A stretch of 64,000 nucleotides of DNA, taken from contig NZ_VOHB01000002.1 of the NCBI RefSeq assembly GCF_007859295.1, positions 1,365,624 through 1,429,623 of the forward strand, given 5' to 3'. Position numbers and translations under genes: made by a program. Source of the stretch: Planococcus sp. CPCC 101016. GTDB taxonomy: Bacteria > Bacillota > Bacilli > Bacillales_A > Planococcaceae. Positions within the stretch are counted from its first letter, which is position 1, and every line of letters begins with the position of its first letter. The notes under the pieces were generated by a model, which worked only from the letters and a program-made list of their open reading frames with translations, was not told the origin of the DNA and ran no database searches. This document shows positions 58,217-64,000 of the stretch, piece after piece.

Positions 58217-60190
58217 ATGTTGATTGGCAAAAGCATCAACGGCCGCTACAAGATCAAGGAATTGATCGGCGGCGGAGGCATGTCCAATGTATACTTGGCA
58301 CATGACATGATATTGGATCGGGATATCGCCATCAAAATTTTGCGATACGACTTTTCCAATGAAGAGGAATTGCGCAGACGTTTCCAAAGAGAAGCGCTGT
58401 CAACTACCAGTCTAGCGCATCCGAACATCGTTAATATTTTTGATGTAGGTGAAGACGGTTCTGTACATTACCTGGTAATGGAATATGTACCGGGAAAAAC
58501 CTTGAAAGAATACATAATCGAACATTCACCAGTAACGCCTGAACGGGCTGTTGAGATTATGAAACAACTGACTTCTGCTTTAGCGCATGCCCATCACAAT
58601 CAGATTGTCCACCGGGATATTAAGCCGCAAAACATATTGATGGATGCTGAAGGCAATGTGAAAATATCTGATTTCGGCATAGCGATGGCTTTGAGTGCAA
58701 CCTCATACACCCAGACGAATTCGGTGCTGGGCACTGTCCATTACCTATCGCCTGAGCAGGCGCGCGGCGGTATGGCCAATAAAAAATCCGATATTTACTC
58801 GCTTGGAATTGTCATGTACGAATTGATCACAGGAAAACTGCCGTTTTCAGGTGAATCGGCTGTGTCGATTGCGTTAAAACATCTGCAGACCGAAACACCG
58901 TCTTTGCGTGAAACAGTCCCAACTCTTCCGCAGAGCCTGGAAAATGTTGTCTTGAAAGCTACAGCAAAAAATATACAGCATCGTTATCAATCCGCTGATG
59001 AAATGGAAGCAGACCTTGCCACGGTTTTATTGCCGGAACGGCTGAATGAACCGAAATTCACAGTGCCGATTGACCAAGATGAAACAAGAGCCATGCCGGC
59101 GATCAAAGACGTAGCAGCTTATTCCAGTGTGGCAGAAACAAAAACAATGCCTCTGCCTTTAGACAAAACGCCTAAAGAGCAGAAACCCCCTGAGAAAAAG
59201 AAGAAAAAGAAGTGGCCCTGGATTCTGGGAATACTGGCTTTTCTATTGATTGGCGGACTGGTACTGGCCATTGCCTTCCCAGGACTATTTGAACCGAGAC
59301 AAGTGGCTGTGCCGGACGTTTCAGAGATGGAACACAATGAAGCAATTGAAGAGTTGCAGGCAGCGGGCTTTGTCGCTGGGGAAGAAACTGAACAATATTC
59401 GGAGCAGGTAGAAGCGAATCACATCATTCGGACGATTCCTGAAGCCGGAAAAATGAGAGACCGTGAAACGGCAATTCAGCTGTTTGTCAGCCTAGGCAAA
59501 GAAACAATTGAAATGGAAGATTTTGTAGGTGAGACTTTAGAAGAAGCCACAGAAGCGCTGGAAGGCAGAGATTTTGCTTCGGTGGAATCTACCGAAGAGT
59601 TTTCCGAAGAACCAGAAGGCACCATTTTAAATCAGGAACCTTCGGCGGGAGAAGAAGTGATCATCAGCGAAACAGATGTAGAATTCATCGTCAGCAAAGG
59701 CAAGGATTTGCGCAGTGTTGAAAATCTGTCAGGCTTCACAGAAGAGAACCTCAACGATTATGCCCGTTCTTCCGGATTCAATATCCGAATTGTTTCAGAA
59801 CAGGCATCAGATGAAGTGGAAGCGGGTAAAGTTATGTCACAGACACCTGCTGCAGGGGAACAGCTGGAGGCTGGCAGTACAATAGAAGTGACTCTCTCAT
59901 CAGGGGTTGCAGAGCAGCCGATGAAGACTTATATCCACACAGTGGACATCCCTTACGAACCGGCTGAACCGGCTGAAGAAGGCGAAGAGCCAGTGGAACA
60001 GACCATCCAAGTTTATATCCAGGATAATACCCAGACTATGGTTGAACCTTTCGAGGAGTTTACCATTACCGAGGACCGGTCGCACCGCATTGAGTTGCAA
60101 ATTGCCGAAGGCGAGAGCGCCTCATATCGGATTGTCCGTGATTCAACGATTATCCTGGAAGAGACATTCGACTATTCAAGTGTGGAATAA
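58217..60190 (+). CDS. prkC: Membrane Ser/Thr kinase PrkC with PASTA domains
   Basis: PrkC is a Hanks-type kinase that senses muropeptides or lipid II outside the cell. The 657-residue product has a kinase domain (1–~270; glycine loop GGGGMSNVY, catalytic Lys40, HRDIKPQNIL, DFG), a juxtamembrane region with many Thr sites, one membrane helix (WPWILGILAFLLIGGLVLA, about 332–352), three PASTA domains (about 360–565) and a C-terminal beta-rich part after residue 570. AGGAGGTATAAGC precedes the ATG. PASTA domains also occur on PBP2B in this window. Confidence 0.96.
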   Translation: MLIGKSINGRYKIKELIGGGGMSNVYLAHDMILDRDIAIKILRYDFSNEEELRRRFQREALSTTSLAHPNIVNIFDVGEDGSVHYLVMEYVPGKTLKEYIIEHSPVTPERAVEIMKQLTSALAHAHHNQIVHRDIKPQNILMDAEGNVKISDFGIAMALSATSYTQTNSVLGTVHYLSPEQARGGMANKKSDIYSLGIVMYELITGKLPFSGESAVSIALKHLQTETPSLRETVPTLPQSLENVVLKATAKNIQHRYQSADEMEADLATVLLPERLNEPKFTVPIDQDETRAMPAIKDVAAYSSVAETKTMPLPLDKTPKEQKPPEKKKKKKWPWILGILAFLLIGGLVLAIAFPGLFEPRQVAVPDVSEMEHNEAIEELQAAGFVAGEETEQYSEQVEANHIIRTIPEAGKMRDRETAIQLFVSLGKETIEMEDFVGETLEEATEALEGRDFASVESTEEFSEEPEGTILNQEPSAGEEVIISETDVEFIVSKGKDLRSVENLSGFTEENLNDYARSSGFNIRIVSEQASDEVEAGKVMSQTPAAGEQLEAGSTIEVTLSSGVAEQPMKTYIHTVDIPYEPAEPAEEGEEPVEQTIQVYIQDNTQTMVEPFEEFTITEDRSHRIELQIAEGESASYRIVRDSTIILEETFDYSSVE

Positions 60191-60214
60191 TACAACAGCA
60201 AAAGGAGTGAAACA

Positions 60215-61114
60215 ATGCCGAAAGGTCAAATCAGAAAAGCATTGAGCGGATTTTATTATGTATTGGATGAAGACGGCGAACGTTATATTCAATGCCGCGG
60301 GCGTGGAGTTTTCCGCAATCGTCAAATCACACCGCTCGTTGGGGACTATGTAGATTACAAAGCGGATAATAACGATCTGGAAGGTACCATTTTGCACGTC
60401 TATGACCGGAAGAATGAGCTGGTTCGTCCGCCAATCTCAAATGTAGACCAGGCCATCCTTGTATTTTCAGCAAAGCAGCCCGACTTTCATCCTTTATTAT
60501 TGGACCGGTTTTTGACAGCAATTGAATCCTACTCAATTCAACCAATTATCTGTCTGACAAAAATGGATCTTCTGGCAGAATCAGAGAAAGAGGCAATCAA
60601 TCGCTATATTGCGGATTATGAAAAAATCGGCTACGAAGTGATACCGACCTTTATCGACGATCCGGCATTAAAAGATCGGTTGATGCCCGTACTCGAAGGC
60701 AAAATCAGCGTTTTGGCAGGCCAATCCGGAGTCGGCAAATCGACGTTACTGAACACGATTCTGCCGTCTTTAGAGCTGAAAACAGACGATATTTCCAAGG
60801 CCTTGAACCGCGGCAAGCACACAACGCGTCATGTTGAACTGATTGCCGTCAACAATGGCCTGTTGGCAGATACTCCCGGCTTTAGTTCGTTCGACTTTGA
60901 AACGATCGAACGCGAAGAGTTGTCTGCTTGCTTTCCTGAGTTTGCTGCACGTTCCAATGCCTGCAAGTTCCGCGAGTGCCTGCATATGAATGAGCCGAAA
61001 TGTGCGATCAAAGCAGCCGTTGAAGCCAATGAAATACCAGACTACCGTTACAAGCATTACCTGAAATTCCTGGAAGAAATTATAAGCCGAAAGCCGAGGT
61101 ATTCAAATGATTAA
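60215..61114 (+). CDS. rsgA: Ribosome small-subunit-dependent GTPase RsgA (CpgA)
   Basis: RsgA is a late 30S maturation factor. The 299-residue product has an OB domain (MPKGQIRKALSGFYYV to DYVDYKAD), a circularly permuted GTPase domain with G4 TKMD before G1 GQSGVGKST and DTPGF (G3), and a zinc domain with the cysteines of CKFRECLHMNEPKC. In B. subtilis it is a substrate of PrkC, encoded just upstream, and affects cell shape. AAAGGAGTGAAAC precedes the ATG. It overlaps rpe by 8 bases. Confidence 0.96.
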   Translation: MPKGQIRKALSGFYYVLDEDGERYIQCRGRGVFRNRQITPLVGDYVDYKADNNDLEGTILHVYDRKNELVRPPISNVDQAILVFSAKQPDFHPLLLDRFLTAIESYSIQPIICLTKMDLLAESEKEAINRYIADYEKIGYEVIPTFIDDPALKDRLMPVLEGKISVLAGQSGVGKSTLLNTILPSLELKTDDISKALNRGKHTTRHVELIAVNNGLLADTPGFSSFDFETIEREELSACFPEFAARSNACKFRECLHMNEPKCAIKAAVEANEIPDYRYKHYLKFLEEIISRKPRYSND

Positions 61115-61772
61115 AATTGCACCGTCTATTCTAGCAGCAGATTTTTCGAAGCTTGGTGAAGAAGTTTTGGAAGTGGAAAAAGCAGGAGCGGATTGGATTC
61201 ATATCGACGTTATGGATGGCCATTTCGTACCGAATATTTCGTTCGGGGCAGTTGTTATGGATGCTGTGCGCCCTTTGACCAAATTGCCATTCGATGTTCA
61301 TTTAATGATTGAAAATCCGGATCGCTATATTGAAGAATTTGCAAAAGCTGGTGCTGATTACATCACCGTCCACGTTGAAGCATGCCCCCATTTGCACCGG
61401 ACCATTCAATTGATTCGTTCATTTGGCGTCAAACCGGGTGTCGTCTTGAATCCGCATACGCCGGTTGAAACAATTCAGCATGTCTTGGAAGACATCGATC
61501 TGGTCCTATTCATGACCGTTAACCCAGGATTCGGCGGACAAAAGTTCATTCATTCAGTCGTGCCGAAAGTTAAACAGCTTTCTGACATCATTAAAGAAAA
61601 AGGGCTGTCCATCGAAATTGAAATTGATGGCGGCATCAATGAAGAAACCATCGTACCATGTGCGGAAGCAGGAGCAACAGTCTTTGTAGCCGGTTCAGCG
61701 ATCTACAGCAAAAAAGACCGGACACAGGCGCTTCAGGCAATCAGGAAAGCAGGAGAAGAGGCGATTTCTTGA
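61107..61772 (+). CDS. rpe: Ribulose-phosphate 3-epimerase
   Basis: Rpe interconverts ribulose 5-phosphate and xylulose 5-phosphate in the pentose phosphate pathway. The 221-residue TIM barrel has IAPSILAADFSKLGEE, the metal and acid residues in HIDVMDGHFVPN and DVHLMIENPDRYIEE, and MTVNPGFGGQKFI. It is coupled to rsgA by an 8-base overlap and to thiN by 4 bases. Confidence 0.96.
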   Translation: MIKIAPSILAADFSKLGEEVLEVEKAGADWIHIDVMDGHFVPNISFGAVVMDAVRPLTKLPFDVHLMIENPDRYIEEFAKAGADYITVHVEACPHLHRTIQLIRSFGVKPGVVLNPHTPVETIQHVLEDIDLVLFMTVNPGFGGQKFIHSVVPKVKQLSDIIKEKGLSIEIEIDGGINEETIVPCAEAGATVFVAGSAIYSKKDRTQALQAIRKAGEEAIS

Positions 61773-62410
61773 ACGTCATTCTAATCGCGGGAGGTCCGGC
61801 AGGTGAACTGCCGGATTTCTCTTTTTTTCCAGAAGCTTTGTATATAGGTGTCGATGCCGGAACACTGCTCCTGCTTGAAAAAGGAATCCAGCCAGTCACT
61901 GCTGTTGGTGATTTCGATTCGGTGACAGTTGAAGATTATGAAAAAATACTTGCCATTCTGCCTGAATTAGCGCCTTCACCATCTGAAAAAGACCAGTCTG
62001 ATACGGAACTGGGTCTTGAAGCAGCAATGGCCTATGAACCGGATCAGGTCATACTTGCTGGAGTGACAGGGGGAAGGCTCGATCATTATATGAGCACACT
62101 GCACATCATGTATCAATACCAGCAGAAGTTTCCAGCGACTCGTTTTGTTTTGTTGAATAACCAGAACCGTATCCGTTTTCTGAGAACAGGAACACATGTT
62201 ATCGAAAAAGACGAACATTACCGCTACATCTCATTTTATCCGTTTGCGGAAGAAGTTGAAGGCCTGACGCTGACCGGGTTTAAATATCCTGTTACCAGCG
62301 AAACGATCCCCTTTGGCACTACGCGCTTTGTCAGCAATGAGTTGCTGGGACAAGGGAGTGTGAGCATTCAAAAAGGCTATTGCCTTTTGGTGGAAAGCTC
62401 GGATGCGTGA
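61769..62410 (+). CDS. thiN: Thiamine pyrophosphokinase
   Basis: ThiN transfers pyrophosphate from ATP to thiamine, giving thiamine diphosphate. The 213-residue product has the catalytic-domain motifs GVDAGTLLLLEKG, VGDFDSV and DQSDTELGLEAA, then GVTGGRLDHYMS, and a C-terminal thiamine-binding beta domain with KYPVTSETIPFGTTRFVSNEL. I chose the TTG at 61769, which overlaps the rpe stop and follows AGGAGAAGAGG; longer starts lie in rpe. Its product is the cofactor of transketolase, which uses Rpe's product. Confidence 0.93.
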   Translation: MNVILIAGGPAGELPDFSFFPEALYIGVDAGTLLLLEKGIQPVTAVGDFDSVTVEDYEKILAILPELAPSPSEKDQSDTELGLEAAMAYEPDQVILAGVTGGRLDHYMSTLHIMYQYQQKFPATRFVLLNNQNRIRFLRTGTHVIEKDEHYRYISFYPFAEEVEGLTLTGFKYPVTSETIPFGTTRFVSNELLGQGSVSIQKGYCLLVESSDA

Positions 62411-62423
62411 AAGCAGACCCAAC

Positions 62424-62479
62424 AATAAAGAAACAGGCACCCAAAAGGAAAATCCTTTGTCGGTGCCTGTTTCTTTATT
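62424..62479. terminator. Long hairpin after thiN, possible bidirectional terminator
   Basis: Perfect 18-base arms (62424–62441 and 62462–62479) enclose a second stem AAAGGA/TCCTTT with an AAA loop. It lies 13 bases after thiN. The T run after it is interrupted (TTTCTTTATTT), so it may be a terminator or a dispersed repeat. Confidence 0.6.
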
Positions 62480-62646
62480 TAGATTTAACTACGGGGTTCA
62501 TTATATGGAGCTTTTTGTGAAATAAGAATTGAAAAGAACACCGCATGCTGACACGCGCCGTTTGGGCAGCTATAGAGGAAATGAGGTGTTAAAGAACGGG
62601 TTCTCTATTCATAAGCTTTGTACCTATAACTCTTCTGTTGCAAACG

Positions 62647-62682
62647 AAAAAATGCCGGGCTGATTAGATCAGCACCGGCATT
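62647..62682 (-). terminator. Rho-independent terminator after rpmB
   Basis: Read on the reverse strand, AATGCCGGTGCTGAT pairs with ATCAGCCCGGCATT around CTA and runs into six T. The stretch between this and the thiN hairpin (62480–62646) holds no gene; no spoVM is seen. Confidence 0.9.
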
Positions 62683-62694
62683 ATCGATGAGCGA

Positions 62695-62883
62695 TTATAC
62701 GCGCTCAACTTTTCCTGATTTCATGGCTCTTGCAGAAACCCATACACGTTTCGGTTTACCGTCTACAAGGATGCGAACTTTTTGAAGGTTTGCTCCCCAT
62801 GTACGTTTTGTCGAATTCATCGCGTGCGAACGGGCATTTCCGGCGCGAGCTTTACGTCCACTAATTGCACATACTTTAGGCAT
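62695..62883 (-). CDS. rpmB: Large-subunit ribosomal protein bL28
   Basis: bL28 is a small basic 50S protein. The 62-residue product has the family pattern [32 protein letters not shown] and [14 protein letters not shown]. The single N-terminal Cys shows the non-zinc type. GAGGAGGGACTTAC precedes the ATG. It is on the reverse strand between thiN and the asp23-family gene, the Bacillus order except that spoVM is missing. Confidence 0.97.
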   Translation of the reverse strand: MPKVCAISGRKARAGNARSHAMNSTKRTWGANLQKVRILVDGKPKRVWVSARAMKSGKVERV

Positions 62884-62958
62884 GTAAGTCCCTCCTCACA
62901 AGTGAAGCTGAAAATTATGATAGAATTTCAGTTCGTTTTTCGTTTCACATACTTTAAT

Positions 62959-62987
62959 AATTTACCACAGACATATCCGGTTTGCAA
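62959..62987 (-). promoter_or_regulatory. Probable sigma-A promoter for rpmB
   Basis: On the reverse strand TTGCAA (62987–62982) is followed after 17 bases by TAAATT (62964–62959) with TG at the extended -10 position. Confidence 0.6.
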
Positions 62988-63104
62988 CTAAATTTAGAGG
63001 TCTTTAAAGAAAAAAACCTTTACACCCTAAAACGGCTGCTTTTCATCTATAAAGGTTTAAGGTAGAATGAAAAGAGTGAAATAGGACTCAAGGAGGAATT
63101 TTCA

Positions 63105-63467
63105 ATGTCGATTGAATTAAAGAACGAATATGGTCAAATCGATATTTCCAATGATGTAATTGCCCAAATAGCAGGCGGCGCAGCAATCGAATGCTATGGT
63201 ATTGTAGGCATGGCAACGAAACACCAAATACGCGACGGTCTGACGGACATACTTCGCAAAGAAAACTTTGCCAAAGGAGTTCTTGTACGTCAGGAAGATG
63301 AAGATTTGGTTGTAGACATGTATGTCATCATCAGCTATGGAACAAAAATTTCCGAAGTGGCTTATCAAGTCCAGTCCAAAGTAAAATATACCATTAACAA
63401 AACATTAGGCATGTCAGTAAAAGCGGTAAACATTTTTGTCCAGGGAGTTCGTGTAACGAACCCGTAG
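63105..63467 (+). CDS. yloU: Asp23/Gls24 family envelope stress protein (YloU)
   Basis: The 120-residue product is a single Asp23 domain: SNDVIAQIAGGAAIECYGIVGM at the start, VVDMYVIISYGTKISEVA in the middle and TLGMSVKAVNIFVQGVRV at the end. Family members form membrane-associated layers linked to cell-wall stress, and the YloU-type copy is paired with the fatty-acid kinase gene. AAGGAGGAATTTTC precedes the ATG. Its stop lies 18 bases before fakA with an unusually strong AGGAGGAGG between. Confidence 0.93.
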   Translation: MSIELKNEYGQIDISNDVIAQIAGGAAIECYGIVGMATKHQIRDGLTDILRKENFAKGVLVRQEDEDLVVDMYVIISYGTKISEVAYQVQSKVKYTINKTLGMSVKAVNIFVQGVRVTNP

Positions 63468-63485
63468 GAGGAGGAAGAATCGGTT

Positions 63486-64000
63486 ATGAAGTCATTAAAC
63501 GGAGTAAAGTTCGCGGAAATGGTGCAGATGGGATCCCATCATCTTTTTCAAAATGCGGATTATGTTGATGCATTAAATGTATTCCCGGTGCCTGATGGCG
63601 ATACGGGAACAAATATGAATTTATCGATGACTTCTGGAGCAAAAGAAACAAAAGCTCAGGCAGAAGAACATATTGGCAAGACAGCCAGCGCCTTATCGAA
63701 AGGGTTGTTGATGGGGGCACGCGGAAATTCCGGTGTTATTCTTTCACAGCTCTTCAGAGGTTTTGGCAAATATATTGCATCAGAATCGGAATTGACAGCG
63801 CTTAAGTTTGCAGAAGCTCTTCAGCACGGAGTTGAGACAGCTTATAAGGCCGTTATGAAACCGGTCGAAGGAACAATTTTGACAGTGGCGAAGGATGCTG
63901 CTGCCAAAGGCATGGAAGTTTCAAAAACGGAAGAGGATATTATTGTTTGGTTCGAAGCTGTTGTCACAGAAGCAAAGGCCTCTTTGGAGCGGACGCCGGA
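63486..64000 (+). CDS. fakA: Fatty acid kinase catalytic subunit FakA (DhaL domain; YloV), cut by window end
   Basis: FakA phosphorylates fatty acids held by FakB proteins, feeding exogenous fatty acids into phospholipid synthesis. Only the first ~171 residues are in the window; the full protein is about 550. This part covers the DhaL-type ATP-binding domain with NVFPVPDGDTGTNMNLSM (metal-binding aspartates), GARGNSGVILSQLFRG and PVEGTILTVAKDAA. ATG at 63486 follows GTAGGAGGAGGAAG. The asp23-family–fakA pair is the Bacillus yloU–yloV order. Confidence 0.94.
   Translation, partial: MKSLNGVKFAEMVQMGSHHLFQNADYVDALNVFPVPDGDTGTNMNLSMTSGAKETKAQAEEHIGKTASALSKGLLMGARGNSGVILSQLFRGFGKYIASESELTALKFAEALQHGVETAYKAVMKPVEGTILTVAKDAAAKGMEVSKTEEDIIVWFEAVVTEAKASLERTP

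Noticed and set aside
62782..62991. Forward 69-codon frame over rpmB
   Set aside because: It is opposite to a clear ribosomal protein gene and covers its promoter; the amino-acid composition looks random.

Overview
The window is a stretch of core chromosome from a low-to-moderate GC Gram-positive bacterium. Gene order follows the Bacillus subtilis ylb–mra–fts–ylm–pyr–ylo region, and protein sequences and layout suggest Planococcaceae, most likely a Planococcus/Planomicrobium-type non-sporeformer. The genus is inferred from memory of protein families, not from a search. I see no rRNA, tRNA, insertion sequence, prophage or CRISPR array.

Layout. 1–4.2 kb: end of rsmD, coaD, a Lon-like PDZ protease, tmcAL (reverse), a yceD-family gene and rpmF. 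4.2–8.5 kb: a crotonase-fold gene and, behind a promoter with a CcpA cre site, a three-gene biotin-dependent acyl-CoA carboxylase operon. 8.5–11.5 kb: a PanE-like gene that lacks its catalytic lysine, a DUF3397 membrane protein and bshC. 11.6–23.4 kb: a compact division/cell-wall cluster (mraZ, rsmH, ftsL, pbpB, mraY, murD, divIB, ylxW, ylxX, sbp, ftsA, ftsZ). 23.4–31 kb: ylmE, sepF, ylmG, ylmH, divIVA, a T-box leader with ileS, lspA and an RluA-type pseudouridine synthase. 31–42.5 kb: the complete de novo UMP operon pyrR-P-B-C-AA-AB-K-D-F-E with two PyrR-controlled attenuators. 42.5–48 kb: an accessory segment not in the B. subtilis order: a PadR regulator with a membrane partner, dsdA with two small membrane proteins of unknown role, a VOC protein, and an amino-acid ABC permease plus binding lipoprotein without an ATPase. 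48–64 kb: rqcH (reverse), remA, gmk, rpoZ, coaBC, priA, def, fmt, rsmB, prpC, prkC, rsgA, rpe, thiN, rpmB (reverse), an asp23-family gene and the start of fakA.

How it works together. Division proteins sit beside lipid II synthesis (mraY, murD), the septal transpeptidase and the PASTA kinase/phosphatase pair that senses cell-wall precursors. Translation-linked genes (ileS, def, fmt, rsmB, rsmH, tmcAL, rpmF, rpmB) are interspersed. The pyr operon is read through overlapping start/stop codons and controlled by PyrR-type attenuation.

What stands out. Sporulation genes found at these loci in Bacillus (spoVD/spoVE, spoIIGA-sigE-sigG, spoVM) are all missing without visible remnants. Other points are the cre site on the carboxylase promoter, a crotonase whose second catalytic Glu is Gln, the PanE-like protein with Lys replaced by Thr, a repeat-encoded acidic tail on PBP2B, and the uncharacterised dsdA-linked membrane protein pair. 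I found no clearly novel multi-gene system; most of the window is conserved housekeeping DNA.
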